DNA of 64,000 nt from Acidobacteriota bacterium (lineage in GTDB: Bacteria > Acidobacteriota > Vicinamibacteria > Vicinamibacterales > UBA8438). This document shows, piece after piece, positions 32,348 to 42,621 of this stretch. The notes under the pieces are model-generated. The model made no database searches. It saw only the letters and a program-made list of their open reading frames with translations, and was not told the origin of the DNA. Made by a program: the position numbers and the translations under genes. Location of the stretch: positions 1-64,000 of the forward strand of contig VXME01000046.1 in NCBI GenBank assembly GCA_009861545.1. Reading direction: 5' to 3'. Positions within the stretch are counted from its first letter, which is position 1, and the number at the start of each line of letters is the position of its first letter.

Positions 32348-34327
32348 TCAGGGGAGCGCTAGCGCGATGAGCTCGGGCGGCGCCGCTTCGCTGCTCCCCG
32401 TGCCCACTGCGACCACGATGTACTGCTTGCCCTCGTGCAGATACGTGATCGGGTTGCCGTAGGGGATGGACGGCAGTTCGATCGAACCGAGGTAGTCGCC
32501 GTTGTCCTTGTGGTACGCCGTGATCGCCCTTGCCGAGGCGTTCTGATCCTCGACGTAGCGGGCTCCCGAGTTGACGACGAGCAGGGTCTTGGTGACCAGC
32601 GGGCCGCCGCCGTGCATGCCGCCGTGGCCGCCGAGCGCCGGCAGGTTCAGGTGCCGGATTGCCGGGTGGTTGCGTGGGCCGTCGCCGTGCGGCGCCATCC
32701 AGACGTGGTCGCCGGTGTTGAGGTCGATCGCGGTGACGCGCTTGTACGGCGGCTTGACGAGCGGGAGTCCCTGCGGGCCGGGCACCGCGACGGCCCACGG
32801 ATCGGTGAAGTAGCCGACCGTGGCCGGCGGCGGGTACTCGACGAGCTCCACGGCGCGGAGGCGCGTCTGCGACGGGACGAACAGGCGGCCGGTCTCCGGA
32901 TCGACGGCCGAGCCGGGCCAGTTGATGCCCCCGCCGGGACCGGGCGACTGGATGATCGGCTTCCCCTCGCCGCGCACCGGCGGCGGCGTGAAGATGGGAC
33001 CGAGCTGGGCCCGGTCGGCGATGCGGATTGCCTCCTCCCGGATCGCCGGGGTGAAGTCGACGAGGTCGTCGATGGTGATTCCCTGCAGGTCAAACGCCGC
33101 GGGCTTCGTCGGGAACGGCTGCGTGGGGGAGTACCACTCGCCGGGCACGTTGCCCTGCGGCACGGGCCGCTCCTCGATCGGCCACACCGGCTCGCCCGTG
33201 ACCCGGTCGAATACATAGGTGAAGGCTTGTTTGCTCGACTGCGCGATCGCCTTGATCTCGCGGCCGTCGACGGTGATGTCCAGCAGGTTGCCGGCGGTGG
33301 GGAAGTCGTAGTCCCAGAGGCCGTGATGCACGGCCTGGAAGTGCCAGACCCGCTCGCCGGTCTCGGCGTCGACCGCGATGATGCTCTCCGCGAAGAGGTT
33401 GTCGCCGGGGCGCATGCCGCCGTACCAGTCGTTCGTCGGGGTGCCGGTCGGCAGGTAGACGTAGCCCAGCTCCTCATCGACCGCCATCGTGCCCCAGACG
33501 TTGGAATGGCCGCTGTAGCGCCACGACTCGTCGTGCCAGGTGTCGGCGCCGAACTCCTCCCCCTGCGGGATGGTGTGGAAGATCCATTTCATCTCGCCCG
33601 TGCGCGCGTCGAAGCCGCGCACGTGGCCCGGGTCGGCCTCGCGCCGGGTGAGGCTGGTGTCCTGCACGATGCTGCCGACGATCACCGTGTCGCCGGCGAT
33701 TGCGAGCGGCTGCGAGTGGGTGAAGCGGGAGCGGTCGATCCCGCGGCCGAGGGAGGTGCTCAGGTCCACGGCTCCGTCGGCGCCGAAGTCGGCGTACTGT
33801 TGGCCGGTTCGGGCATCGAGCGCCACGAGCAGCAGGTCGTGCGTCGCGATGAAGATGCGCGCGTCGTCGCTCGCGTCGTCCTCCCAGTAGGAGACGCCGC
33901 GATGCTGCCAACCCATGTTGGCGGGGCGGTCGAGCCGATCGTAGGTCTGCGGGTCGTACGACCAGATCAGCTCGCCCGTGCCCGCGTCGAGCGCCGCCAC
34001 CTGCCCGAGCGACGTGCTGAGGTAGACGCGGCCGTCGATCATCAGCGACACCGACTTGAACGGGCCGGGTCGGACTTCCTCCCGTTCGCGGGTGACCTCG
34101 GTTTCGATCGACCTCCAGCGCCAGGCGATCTCCAGGTCGGTGAAGTTGGCCGGCGTGATCTGATCGAGCGGGGAGTACTTCGTGTTGGCGGCATCGTGGC
34201 CGAAGTGATGCCACTCCGTGTCGGCCTTCGACTGCGCCGCAGCCGGTCGGGGCGCGGCAAGCACGAGCCCCGCAAGCAGAATCGCGACGCCGGTGGACCA
34301 GTATCGAAGTCGTCGGCCTCGGACCAT
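32348..34327 (-). CDS. PQQ-dependent dehydrogenase, glucose-dehydrogenase-like
   Basis: 659 residues, signal peptide 1-31. It starts with DTEWHHFGHDAANTKYSPLD and contains NMGWQHRGVSYW, SLGRGIDRSRFTHS, PTGTPTNDWYGGMRPGDN, VHHGLWDYDFPTAGNLLD and SSKQAFTYVFDRVTGEPVWP, a set typical of the glucose-dehydrogenase-related quinoproteins without membrane anchor. The late segment GPGGGINWPGSAVDPETG is also family-typical. WDYD has Asp-x-Asp, but that is common in Ca/Mg-dependent glucose dehydrogenases, so it says little about the metal here. The gene stands alone between two toxin-antitoxin operons. Confidence 0.88.
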   Translation of the reverse strand: MVRGRRLRYWSTGVAILLAGLVLAAPRPAAAQSKADTEWHHFGHDAANTKYSPLDQITPANFTDLEIAWRWRSIETEVTREREEVRPGPFKSVSLMIDGRVYLSTSLGQVAALDAGTGELIWSYDPQTYDRLDRPANMGWQHRGVSYWEDDASDDARIFIATHDLLLVALDARTGQQYADFGADGAVDLSTSLGRGIDRSRFTHSQPLAIAGDTVIVGSIVQDTSLTRREADPGHVRGFDARTGEMKWIFHTIPQGEEFGADTWHDESWRYSGHSNVWGTMAVDEELGYVYLPTGTPTNDWYGGMRPGDNLFAESIIAVDAETGERVWHFQAVHHGLWDYDFPTAGNLLDITVDGREIKAIAQSSKQAFTYVFDRVTGEPVWPIEERPVPQGNVPGEWYSPTQPFPTKPAAFDLQGITIDDLVDFTPAIREEAIRIADRAQLGPIFTPPPVRGEGKPIIQSPGPGGGINWPGSAVDPETGRLFVPSQTRLRAVELVEYPPPATVGYFTDPWAVAVPGPQGLPLVKPPYKRVTAIDLNTGDHVWMAPHGDGPRNHPAIRHLNLPALGGHGGMHGGGPLVTKTLLVVNSGARYVEDQNASARAITAYHKDNGDYLGSIELPSIPYGNPITYLHEGKQYIVVAVGTGSSEAAPPELIALALP

Positions 34328-34450
34328 TGGAGTCCCTCCTGTGTGGCGTATTCGTACGGACGGCAGGGGCCGGCCCGGACGTCCCGCCGATCATATGACG
34401 CGAACGCCCGGCCGTGCGCCGAGACGGAGCCGCGCGGTGCGGGAGTATGG

Positions 34451-34464
34451 TAGTATTGCAACTA
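34451..34464 (+). promoter_or_regulatory. Possible operator/-10 of the second toxin-antitoxin operon
   Basis: TAGTAT (34451-34456) resembles a -10 box ten bases before the ATG at 34466, and TAGT/ACTA half-sites flank a six-base spacer. There is no convincing -35. It would again give an almost leaderless mRNA. Confidence 0.35.
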
Positions 34465-34465
34465 T

Positions 34466-34759
34466 ATGGCAAAGGTCACCTATTCTCTGGACGACGCCAC
34501 GGTGCGCCGGATCCGCCGGGCGGCGGAGCGTTTGGGCAAGCCGCAGAGCCACGTCGTCCGCGAGGCGGTCGCCGTATACGACGCGCGAACCGACCGGTTG
34601 AGCGAGGCCGAGCGGCTGCGCATGCTCGGGGTGCTGGACCGCTGGCGTGAGGAACAGGCTCCGCGCTCCCGCGAGAGCGTCGAATCGGAGCTCAGGGAGA
34701 TTCGTCTGTCCCGTCGCGAGTCATCCCTGCAGCGTGCCGTCCATGACGATCCATCTTGA
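34466..34759 (+). CDS. Ribbon-helix-helix antitoxin
   Basis: 97 residues. KVTYSLDDATVRRIRRAAER followed by GKPQSHVVREAVAVYDAR is a ribbon-helix-helix DNA-binding domain; the C-terminal half is charged (SRESVESELREIRLSRRESS). It overlaps the toxin gene by 17 bases. No Shine-Dalgarno lies before the ATG. Confidence 0.82.
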   Translation: MAKVTYSLDDATVRRIRRAAERLGKPQSHVVREAVAVYDARTDRLSEAERLRMLGVLDRWREEQAPRSRESVESELREIRLSRRESSLQRAVHDDPS

Positions 34760-35117
34760 CACCTCCGCGCTCGTCGGGGCGCTCACCGGACCGCGTGTCG
34801 TCGCTGACCGCCTGTATGCGTTCATAGACCGGAGCCATCGGTTGCGGATCTCCTCGATCGTCCTCTACGAGTGGTTGCGCGGGCCGCGCACGGCCGGCGA
34901 GCTGCGCGTGCAGGAGGACCTCTTCCCGCGCGAGCACGCTGTCCCGTTCGATCCCGAGGCCGCGGCCGAGGCCGCCGCCCTGTACACGCGACTGCCGCGC
35001 CCGCGCGGTCGGGACCTCGACCTCGCCATCGCCGCCTGCGCCCTGGTCGACGAGGCGGCGCTCTGGACGCTGAACCCGAAGGACTTCAGCGACGTACCCG
35101 GCCTCGAACTCGCCTGA
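34743..35117 (+). CDS. PIN-domain toxin (VapC-like)
   Basis: 124 residues from the ATG at 34743. Asp 6 in IHLDTSALVG, Glu 43 in VLYEWLRGP, then GRDLDLAIAACALVDEA and TLNPKDFSDVPGL supply the conserved acidic residues. It would be a ribonuclease neutralised by the overlapping antitoxin. This is a different subgroup from the toxin at 31403, so the two modules are not recent copies. It ends one base before the convergent aminotransferase gene's stop. Confidence 0.88.
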   Translation: MTIHLDTSALVGALTGPRVVADRLYAFIDRSHRLRISSIVLYEWLRGPRTAGELRVQEDLFPREHAVPFDPEAAAEAAALYTRLPRPRGRDLDLAIAACALVDEAALWTLNPKDFSDVPGLELA

Positions 35118-35118
35118 G

Positions 35119-35994
35119 TCACCCTGCCGCGCAGAGTCGCCGCGCCAGCCGCTGGAACTCCGCCGCGAGGGTCCGCGTCACCGGCCCCGGCCGCCCTTCG
35201 CCGACGGGCTGCCCATCGACGCGGGTGACCGCGAGAACCTCCCGGGTGGTGCTCGTCACGAACAGCTCGTCGGCGGTGTCGAGGTCGGCCGGCCGCAACG
35301 TTTCTTCCCGCACGGGAACGCCGGCGGACCTGCCCACCTCGAAGACGAAGTTGCGGGTGACGCCTTCCAGGATGCCGGCGTCGACGGGCGGCGTGAGTGC
35401 GGCGCCGCCGCGGACGAGAAAGACGTTCGACTGCGCGCACTCGGCCAGCTCTCCGCGATGGTTGCACATCAGGGCCTCGGAGGCCCCGGCGCGCAGCGCC
35501 TCCTGCATGGCGAGGGCATTGTTGAGGAGGTTGTTCGACTTGATGCGCGGGTCGAGGGCCGCGGGGTGGTTGCGCATGATGGACGACCGTACGATGCCGA
35601 TGCCGCGCGCCGCGACCTCGGGCGGCGTCTCCCGGTGCGGCCGGATGATGACCACGACCGTGGGCGCGGGGCAGTTCGCGAGGTCGTAACTGAGCTCGCC
35701 GGCCCCGCGGGTCAGCAGCAGCCGGATGCTGCGCTCGCCGGGCGCATCGACGGCCTGCATGGTGGCCAGGATGCGGGCCCTGAACGCCGTGTCGTCGAGC
35801 GGCGGCTGCAACGCGATGCGCTCCGCCGACGCGCGCAGTCGCGCGAGGTGGCGGTCGAGCAGGAACGGCTGGAGGTTGTAGGTGCGCAGCGTCTCGTAGA
35901 CCCCCTCGCCGAACAGAAACCCGCGATCCAGGACCGGGACGCCGGCGCTCTCGCCGTCGCCGAGGCGTCCGTTGACGTCGATGGCTATGTGCAT
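35119..35994 (-). CDS. Class IV PLP-dependent aminotransferase
   Basis: 291 residues, cytoplasmic. DRGFLFGEGVYETLRTYN near the N-terminus and DPRIKSNNLLNNALAMQEA near 145-160, with the PLP-binding Lys, are fold-type IV signatures; SEALMCNHRGELAECAQSNVF, GILEGVTRNFV and DELFVTSTTREVL follow in order. The family covers branched-chain aminotransferase, D-amino-acid aminotransferase and aminodeoxychorismate lyase. The sequence alone does not settle which; the short RxxxxL loop region suggests BCAT/D-AAT rather than PabC. It is convergent with the toxin gene and divergent from nnr. Confidence 0.85.
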   Translation of the reverse strand: MHIAIDVNGRLGDGESAGVPVLDRGFLFGEGVYETLRTYNLQPFLLDRHLARLRASAERIALQPPLDDTAFRARILATMQAVDAPGERSIRLLLTRGAGELSYDLANCPAPTVVVIIRPHRETPPEVAARGIGIVRSSIMRNHPAALDPRIKSNNLLNNALAMQEALRAGASEALMCNHRGELAECAQSNVFLVRGGAALTPPVDAGILEGVTRNFVFEVGRSAGVPVREETLRPADLDTADELFVTSTTREVLAVTRVDGQPVGEGRPGPVTRTLAAEFQRLARRLCAAG

Positions 35995-36117
35995 GGTCGC
36001 TGATTATCGCCTGTCGGCGTTTCCGCCGGGGGCGCGGGCCGCGCGGGACCGCCGCCTTGTCGGGACGGCCGTGCGGCGCGATGCGGGGCCGTGGCGACAC
36101 CGGATAGGATCGCCGGG

Positions 36118-37671
36118 ATGCGCATCCTCACCCCGGCGCAGATGCGCGACGCAGAGCGCCGCACGATAGACGACCACCAGGTACCGTCGCTGCACCTGAT
36201 GGAGCGCGCCGGGGAAGAGGTCGTCGCCGCCATCGAGGCGCACGTGGCGAGCCGGCCCGGCGAGGCGACGGTTCTGTGTGGCCGCGGGAACAACGGCGGC
36301 GACGGCTGGGTGGCGGCCCGGCTGATCCGGCAGCGCGGGTGGAACGTGGCCGGGCTCCTGTTCGCGCGGGTGGACGAGGTGGCCGGCGACGCCCGTGTCA
36401 ATCTGGAGCGGGCACGGGAGGCCGGCGTTCCGGTCGCGGAGGTGCTGGACGACGTCGCCTGGGATCCGTACCGGCGACGGCTGGGGGCCGGCGGCCTCGT
36501 CGTGGACGCGCTCTTCGGGACCGGGTTGAAACGCCCGCTGGACGGGTTGCTCGCCACCGTCGCGAACGACGTCAACGCCGCGGGCGGTCCGGTGGTGGCG
36601 ATAGATCTTCCGTCCGGGTTGCTCGCCGACCTGTCGCGCCCGTCGGGGCCGTGCCCGAGTGCGACGCTCACCGTCACGCTCGGCGCGCCGAAGCTGGCCC
36701 TCGCCCTGCGACCGGAACCGGCCGGCCGGGTGGTGGTGGCGGACATCGGTATCCCGGCCGGCGTGATCGCGACCCTGGAAGGTCCGCGCATCGAGTTGCT
36801 CACGGCCGAAGCGATTCGTTCCTCGATACCGGTTCGTCCGGCGGAGTCGCACAAGGGCGACTACGGGCGGGTCGCGATCGTGGCGGGCTCGCGCGGGCGG
36901 ACCGGTGCGGCGCGGCTGGCCGGGCTCGGCGCGCTGCGGGCGGGCGCGGGCCTGGTGACGGTGGCGGGGCCGGCGTCGTGCCGGGAGATGATCGCCGGCG
37001 AGCCGGAGTACATGACCCTGGATCTGCCGGACGCGGCGGGGGTGGTCACCGGGGCCGGACTGGCGGCCCTGCTGGCGGGCTCGTTCGACGTCGTGGCGGC
37101 CGGACCGGGCCTGGCGACGGGGCCGGGATGCCGTGCGATCGTGCACGGGCTGCTCGATCGTGCCGGGCGGGGACCGCTCGTGCTGGACGCCGACGCGCTG
37201 ACCGTCTGCGCCGAGGATCCCGGCCGCCTGCGCGGCCGTCCGGAAGCGCCGGTCGTCATCACGCCGCATCCGGGCGAGATGGCGCGGCTGTCGGGCGCCA
37301 CGGTCGACGACGTTCAGCGGGACCGGATAGGGGCAGCGCACGGGCTCGCTACCTCCCACGGCGTCCATGTGGTGCTCAAGGGCGCCCGGACCGTGATCGC
37401 CCGCGCCGACGGCGGGGTGCTCATCAACACCACCGGCAACCCGGGGATGGCCACGGGCGGCAGCGGCGACGTGCTGACCGGCGTCGTGGCGGCCTGGCTG
37501 GCGCAGGTGGAGGACGTCGGTGCGGCCGTCGCGCTGGCCGTGCACCTCCATGGTCTGGCCGGTGACCTGGCCGCGGCGGAAATGGGCGAGACCGGCGTGA
37601 TCGCACGGGACATCGCGTACCATCTCGGCCGGGCGGTCGAGAAGCTGACCGGGAAGGACGACGACCGGTGA
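36118..37671 (+). CDS. nnr: Bifunctional NAD(P)HX epimerase/dehydratase
   Basis: 517 residues from the ATG at 36118 (a GTG at 36091 would add nine). Repairs hydrated NADH/NADPH. N-terminal epimerase domain (about 1-215): MRILTPAQMRDAER, GRGNNGGDGWVAARL near 56, and DALFGTGLKRPLDG. C-terminal ADP/ATP-dependent dehydratase domain (about 216-517): HKGDYGRVAIVAGS, PLVLDADALTV, TPHPGEMARLSG and GSGDVLTGVVAAWL near 448. The fused form is the usual bacterial one. The tsaE start overlaps its stop by four bases, a common pairing (also seen in E. coli yjeF-tsaE). Confidence 0.95.
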   Translation: MRILTPAQMRDAERRTIDDHQVPSLHLMERAGEEVVAAIEAHVASRPGEATVLCGRGNNGGDGWVAARLIRQRGWNVAGLLFARVDEVAGDARVNLERAREAGVPVAEVLDDVAWDPYRRRLGAGGLVVDALFGTGLKRPLDGLLATVANDVNAAGGPVVAIDLPSGLLADLSRPSGPCPSATLTVTLGAPKLALALRPEPAGRVVVADIGIPAGVIATLEGPRIELLTAEAIRSSIPVRPAESHKGDYGRVAIVAGSRGRTGAARLAGLGALRAGAGLVTVAGPASCREMIAGEPEYMTLDLPDAAGVVTGAGLAALLAGSFDVVAAGPGLATGPGCRAIVHGLLDRAGRGPLVLDADALTVCAEDPGRLRGRPEAPVVITPHPGEMARLSGATVDDVQRDRIGAAHGLATSHGVHVVLKGARTVIARADGGVLINTTGNPGMATGGSGDVLTGVVAAWLAQVEDVGAAVALAVHLHGLAGDLAAAEMGETGVIARDIAYHLGRAVEKLTGKDDDR

Positions 37672-38102
37672 CGACGACGCACGCCAGCCGCTCCGAGGCG
37701 GACACGATGCGCATCGCCCGCGATCTGGCCACCGTCCTGGAGCGGGCGCCGTCCGCCGTGCTCCTGTACGGCGATCTCGGGACGGGCAAGACGGCCTTCG
37801 TGCGCGGGCTGGTGGAAGGCGCCGGCGGCTGCCCGGACGAGGTCAGCAGCCCGACGTTCGTACTGATGCAGGAGTATCCCGGCCGCCGGCTCGTCCACCA
37901 CGTCGACCTCTACCGCCTGGGCGGCGAAGACGTCGCGGATCTGGAGCCGCTGCTGGACGAGATGCTCGCCGCCGACGCCATCGTCGCCATCGAGTGGGCC
38001 GACCGGCTTCGCAGCCTGCCCGAAGCCGCCGTGCGCGTGCGCATCACCGACCGGGGCGGAGACGACCGCGAGATCACCGTGGACGGACCGGTGCCGCCGT
38101 GA
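37668..38102 (+). CDS. tsaE: tRNA threonylcarbamoyladenosine biosynthesis ATPase TsaE
   Basis: 144 residues from the GTG at 37668. P-loop GDLGTGKTAFVRGL near 35-42, SSPTFVLMQEY (switch region), HVDLYRL and IEWADRL are all hallmark motifs. It powers the TsaBDE complex that makes t6A37 in ANN-decoding tRNAs. It is coupled to nnr through a GTGA overlap. The 3' end faces guaB; a 15-base piece matching the dispersed hairpin repeat (GCGGCGCAGACTCCT) starts within about six bases of its stop. Confidence 0.93.
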   Translation: MTTTHASRSEADTMRIARDLATVLERAPSAVLLYGDLGTGKTAFVRGLVEGAGGCPDEVSSPTFVLMQEYPGRRLVHHVDLYRLGGEDVADLEPLLDEMLAADAIVAIEWADRLRSLPEAAVRVRITDRGGDDREITVDGPVPP

Positions 38103-38172
38103 CGCGGCGCAGACTCCTGGGGCGGCGGGGGCCGGGACCGTACGCGGCGCGTTGCGACGGGTTCGGCCGGCG

Positions 38173-39699
38173 CTACTCGCTCTGGTAGTTCGGGGCTTCC
38201 TTCGTGATGACCACGTCGTGGACGTGGCTCTCTCGTACCCCGGCCGGCGTGATGCGAACCAGCTCCGCGTCGCGCCGGAGCGCGTCCAGGTTCGGCGCTC
38301 CGCAGTACCCCATGCCGGCCCGCAGCCCGCCCTCCAACTGGTGGATCATCGTCGCGACGCTGCCCTTGTAGGGGACACGTCCCTCTATGCCCTCGGGCAC
38401 GAGCTTCTGCTCACTATCCTCGGGCCGGGACAGATCGAACTCCTCCTGGAAGTAGCGATCCGTGCCGCCGCCGCGCATCGCCCCGAGGGAGCCCATCCCG
38501 CGATAGTCCTTGAAGCTGCGGCCCTGGTAGAGGACGAGCTCGCCCGGGCTCTCGTCGGTGCCCGCGAACAGGCTGCCCATCATGACCGCGCTGGCGCCGA
38601 CCGCCAGCGCCTTCGTGATGTCGCCCGAATAGCGGATCCCGCCGTCGGCGATGACCGGAACGTCGTACTTCGCCGCGGCAGCGGCGCACTCGGCGACCGC
38701 AGTGACCATCGGGACCCCGATGCCGGCGATGATCCGGGTCGTGCAGATGGAGCCGGAGCCGATGCCGACCTTGACGGCGTCCACCCCCGCCTCGGCCAGC
38801 GCGCGCACCCCGCCCGCGGTCGCGACGTTGCCGGCGATGAGATCCACCGACGGAAACGCCTGCCGCAGTCGGGCCGCCGCGTCGATCACGTTCTGGGAAT
38901 GCCCGTGCGCGCTGTCGAGGACGAGCACGTCGACATTGGCGGCGACGAGCGCCTCGGCCCGCTCGAGGGCGTCGGCGGCGATGCCGACGGCCGCCCCGAC
39001 CCGCAGGCGGCCGAGCGAGTCCTTGCACGCGTTGGGATACTTGATCGCCTTTTGGATGTCCTTGACGGTGATCAGACCGCGCAGGTTGAACTGCTGGTCG
39101 ACGACGAGGAGCTTCTCGACGCGGTGCTGATGCAGGATGTCCTTCGCCTGCGCGAGCGTCGTGCCGACCGGCACGGTGATGAGCTTCTCGCGCGTCATCA
39201 CCTCCGAGATGGGACGCTGGACGTCGCCGTGGAACCGCAGGTCGCGGTTCGTCAGTATTCCGACCAGGCGCCCCTCGTTGCGCCCGTCGGCCGTGATCGG
39301 CACGCCCGAAATCCGGTACTTCCGCATCAACTCGAGCGCCTGCGAGACCCGTGCTTCCGGCGAGAGCGTGATTGGATTGACGATCATCCCGCTCTCCGAG
39401 CGCTTTACCCGGTCCACTTCCGATGCCTGCGCCTGGACGTCGAGGTTCTTGTGGACTATCCCGATGCCGCCGAGCTGCGCCATCGCGATCGCCATCCGTG
39501 ACTCCGTTACGGTGTCCATGGCCGCGCTGAGGAGCGGCAGGTTCAGGGGAATGCGCCGCGTCAGACGCGTGCCGACGTCCACCTCGCGCGGCAGGGAGGT
39601 CGAGTGGCGCGGGCGGAGCAGGACGTCGTCGAACGTCAACGCCGTCTCGACGGTGGCGCTGGTCAGCCGCTCGGTGGATGTCTCGATCTTGACTGTCAT
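38173..39699 (-). CDS. guaB: IMP dehydrogenase
   Basis: 508 residues from the ATG at 39699. Catalyses the NAD-dependent step from IMP to XMP in GMP synthesis. [17 protein letters not shown] opens the barrel; two CBS domains occupy about 95-210 ([20 protein letters not shown] and [18 protein letters not shown]); the catalytic loop [12 protein letters not shown] holds the Cys near 315; [20 protein letters not shown] binds phosphate; the flap is [11 protein letters not shown]. It lies 14 bases downstream of secA and in the same direction, and may be partly co-transcribed with it. Confidence 0.97.
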   Translation of the reverse strand: MTVKIETSTERLTSATVETALTFDDVLLRPRHSTSLPREVDVGTRLTRRIPLNLPLLSAAMDTVTESRMAIAMAQLGGIGIVHKNLDVQAQASEVDRVKRSESGMIVNPITLSPEARVSQALELMRKYRISGVPITADGRNEGRLVGILTNRDLRFHGDVQRPISEVMTREKLITVPVGTTLAQAKDILHQHRVEKLLVVDQQFNLRGLITVKDIQKAIKYPNACKDSLGRLRVGAAVGIAADALERAEALVAANVDVLVLDSAHGHSQNVIDAAARLRQAFPSVDLIAGNVATAGGVRALAEAGVDAVKVGIGSGSICTTRIIAGIGVPMVTAVAECAAAAAKYDVPVIADGGIRYSGDITKALAVGASAVMMGSLFAGTDESPGELVLYQGRSFKDYRGMGSLGAMRGGGTDRYFQEEFDLSRPEDSEQKLVPEGIEGRVPYKGSVATMIHQLEGGLRAGMGYCGAPNLDALRRDAELVRITPAGVRESHVHDVVITKEAPNYQSE

Positions 39700-39713
39700 G
39701 CTGCACCCGCCGT

Positions 39714-42608
39714 TCACGCTCCGCAACACTTCTTGTACTTCTTGCCGCTGCCGCATGGACACGGCTGGTTGCGTCCGACCTTCGGCACGTTGCGGCGTAC
39801 CGTCTTGACGCGGACGTCGTCGCCGCCCGTGCGAGCCGGTCGGGGGGCGCCGCCGGCCGCTGCGCCGGGGAAGGCCGGCGCCCGCTGGCCCGGATCGTTG
39901 AACGACAGCGGGGTCGCCTGCCGGGCCGGAACCGGGGAAGGCCGGTTGCCGTTGCCGTCACCGTCTCGCACCACGGGCCGCAGTCGCCAGAGATAACGCA
40001 GCGTCTCTTCGTCGATCCGCTGCTTCATCGCCTGGAACATCGTGAAGCTCTCGCGTTTGTACTCGACGAGCGGGTTGCGCTGGCCGTACCCGCGCAGGCC
40101 GATCCCCTCCTTGAGGTGGTCGAGGCCGTACAGGTGGTCCTTCCACTGCGAATCGACCACCTGCAGCATCAGGTCGCGCTCCACGCGCCGCAGCACGCCG
40201 CCGTCGAGCGCCGACGTTCTCTCCTCGTAGTGGCCCCGCGCCATCGACCAGAGCGCCTCGTGCATCTCGTCGGGGCTCTTGTCGTCGAGCTCTATCGCGT
40301 CGAGCTCGTCGGGATCGAGGCCGAACAGCTCCTCGACGCTCTGCCGGAGGGCGGTCAGATCCCACTCGTCCGGATCGACATCCCGCCCGCAGTGGGTCTG
40401 GACGGCCTCGTCGATCGCGCCCTCGCCCAGGGTCAGGACGTACTCGTGGGTATCGATCTCCTCGTCCTCCTCGATGATGATCGTGCCTTCGAGCAGCTCC
40501 CGGCGCAGCGCGTAGACGTTCTCGCGCTGCTTGTTCATCACGTCGTCGTACTCGAGCAGGTGCTTGCGGACGGAGAAGTTCTGCGCCTCCACCTGCTTCT
40601 GCGCGCGTTCGATGGCCTTGGTTACCATGCCGTGCTCGATCGGCACGCCCTCTTCCATCCCGAGACGGTCCATCAACCCCTGAATGCGATCCGACCCGAA
40701 GATCCGCATCAGGTCGTCCTCCAGCGACAGGTAGAAGCGCGACGACCCGGGGTCTCCCTGCCGTCCGGCGCGCCCGCGGAGCTGGTTGTCGATGCGTCGC
40801 GCCTCGTGCCGCTCGGTGCCGATGATGTGCAGCCCGCCCGCCTCGACGACGGCCTCGTGATCGGCCTGGGTCTGCGCCACGTGCCGGGCCTGGAGGCGAT
40901 CCCAGTCCGCGCGCGGCACCCGATGGAAGCCGTCGTGCGAGAAATAGACGAACTCCTCGTCGTCGACGAACTTCTCCTCGCCCTCCGGCAGCCGCTCGGC
41001 CGCCTCGTCGGCCAGCGCCTGCCGGCGCGCCATGTGGTCGGGATTGCCGCCGAGCAGGATGTCGGTGCCGCGTCCTGCCATGTTGGTGGCGATGGTCACC
41101 GTGCCCGAGCGGCCCGCCTGGGCCACGATTTCGGCTTCCTTGTCGTGGTACTTCGCGTTGAGGACCACGTGCTTGATGCCGCGGCGCTTGAGCAGGCCCG
41201 ACAGCCGCTCGGACTTCTCGATCGAGACCGTGCCGACCAGCACCGGCCGTCCAGCCTCCTGCTGCTCGATGATGTCGTCGACGATGGCGACGTACTTCTC
41301 CCGCTCGGTGCGGTAGACGAGGTCGGGCTCCTCGACGCGGATCAACTCGCGGTTGGTCGGCACCGAGAAGACGTCGAGCTCGTAGATCTTGGCGAACTCG
41401 GTGGCTTCGGTCTCGGCCGTCCCGGTCATGCCGGACAGCTTCTCGTACTTGCGGAAGTAGTTCTGGAAGGTGACCGTGGCCAGGGTCTGGTTCTCGCGCT
41501 CGATCTTGACCTTTTCCTTGGCCTCCACCGCCTGGTGCAGCCCGTCGCTCCAGCGCCGGCCGGGCATGAGGCGCCCGGTGAACTCGTCGACGATCACCAC
41601 CTGGCCGTCCTTGACCATGTAGTCGACGTCGCGCTCGAAGAGGCTGTGGGCGCGCAACGCCTGGTTGATGTGGTGCAGGAGCGGCATGTTGGACGGGTCG
41701 TACAATCCGCCGGGCTGCAGGCGATGCTTGAGCAGCTTCTCGCAGATCGCCATGCCGCTTTCGGTCAGCGTGACGGTCTTGTGCTTCTCGTCCTTGAGGA
41801 AATCGCCGGTGTCCTCGAGCTCCTCCCGACGTTCCGCCGGTACGTTGCCCTGGGTGACGGCGCCCGGCTTCAGGCGCGGGATGATCCGGTCCACCTCGTA
41901 GTACAGCTCCGTCGACTGCTGGGCGGGCCCCGAGATGATGAGCGGGGTCCGGGCCTCGTCGATCAGGATGCTGTCAACCTCGTCCACGACCGCGAAGTGA
42001 TGGCCGCGCTGCACGAACTGCGCCACATCGAACTTCATGTTGTCGCGGAGGTAGTCGAAGCCGAACTCGTTGTTCGTGCCGTAGGTGATGTCGCAACGGT
42101 ATGCCGCGTGGCGCTCCGCGTCGCGCAGATCATGCTGAATCACGCCGACCGTCATCCCGAGGAAGCGGTAGATGCGGCCCATCCAGTCGGCGTCCCGGCG
42201 AGCGAGGTAGTCGTTGACGGTGACGACGTGCACGCCCTCGCCGGCGAGGGCGTTGAGGTAGGCGGCAAGGGTCGCGACGAGGGTCTTGCCCTCACCGGTC
42301 TTCATCTCGGCGATCTTGCCGCGGTGCAGCATGATGCCGCCGATGAGCTGCACGTCGAAGTGCCGCATGCTCAGCATGCGCCGTCCGGCCTCGCGCACCA
42401 CTGCGAAGGCGTCGACCAGCAGGTCGTCGAGCGCGGCTCCCTGGTCGTGCTGCGCGCGCAGATCCGCCGTACGGCCGCGGAGATCGCCGTCGGAGAGCGC
42501 GCGTACTTCGTCCTCACGCTCCCCGATGGCGGCGACCAGGGGCTGAACGCGCTTGAGATCCCGCTGGTTCTGGGTGCCGAAGACCTTGGCCAGTAAGGTG
42601 TCCAGCAT
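39714..42608 (-). CDS. secA: Preprotein translocase ATPase SecA
   Basis: 964 residues. Motor of the Sec pathway, relevant to the many signal-peptide proteins here. Walker [12 protein letters not shown] near 102, [19 protein letters not shown] near 208, preprotein cross-linking and scaffold regions, [16 protein letters not shown] in the second nucleotide-binding domain, [16 protein letters not shown], and a C-terminal zinc site [13 protein letters not shown] that binds SecB/ribosome. Length is slightly above the E. coli protein, with the extra in the acidic segment around [16 protein letters not shown]. The ATG lies 13 bases after the M23 peptidase stop on the minus strand. Confidence 0.97.
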   Translation of the reverse strand: MLDTLLAKVFGTQNQRDLKRVQPLVAAIGEREDEVRALSDGDLRGRTADLRAQHDQGAALDDLLVDAFAVVREAGRRMLSMRHFDVQLIGGIMLHRGKIAEMKTGEGKTLVATLAAYLNALAGEGVHVVTVNDYLARRDADWMGRIYRFLGMTVGVIQHDLRDAERHAAYRCDITYGTNNEFGFDYLRDNMKFDVAQFVQRGHHFAVVDEVDSILIDEARTPLIISGPAQQSTELYYEVDRIIPRLKPGAVTQGNVPAERREELEDTGDFLKDEKHKTVTLTESGMAICEKLLKHRLQPGGLYDPSNMPLLHHINQALRAHSLFERDVDYMVKDGQVVIVDEFTGRLMPGRRWSDGLHQAVEAKEKVKIERENQTLATVTFQNYFRKYEKLSGMTGTAETEATEFAKIYELDVFSVPTNRELIRVEEPDLVYRTEREKYVAIVDDIIEQQEAGRPVLVGTVSIEKSERLSGLLKRRGIKHVVLNAKYHDKEAEIVAQAGRSGTVTIATNMAGRGTDILLGGNPDHMARRQALADEAAERLPEGEEKFVDDEEFVYFSHDGFHRVPRADWDRLQARHVAQTQADHEAVVEAGGLHIIGTERHEARRIDNQLRGRAGRQGDPGSSRFYLSLEDDLMRIFGSDRIQGLMDRLGMEEGVPIEHGMVTKAIERAQKQVEAQNFSVRKHLLEYDDVMNKQRENVYALRRELLEGTIIIEEDEEIDTHEYVLTLGEGAIDEAVQTHCGRDVDPDEWDLTALRQSVEELFGLDPDELDAIELDDKSPDEMHEALWSMARGHYEERTSALDGGVLRRVERDLMLQVVDSQWKDHLYGLDHLKEGIGLRGYGQRNPLVEYKRESFTMFQAMKQRIDEETLRYLWRLRPVVRDGDGNGNRPSPVPARQATPLSFNDPGQRAPAFPGAAAGGAPRPARTGGDDVRVKTVRRNVPKVGRNQPCPCGSGKKYKKCCGA

Positions 42609-42621
42609 TATCGTGAGCGAG

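Noticed and set aside
40116-42596. An 826-codon + strand frame opposite secA
   Set aside because: secA is unambiguous on the minus strand; the opposite frame mirrors its codons.
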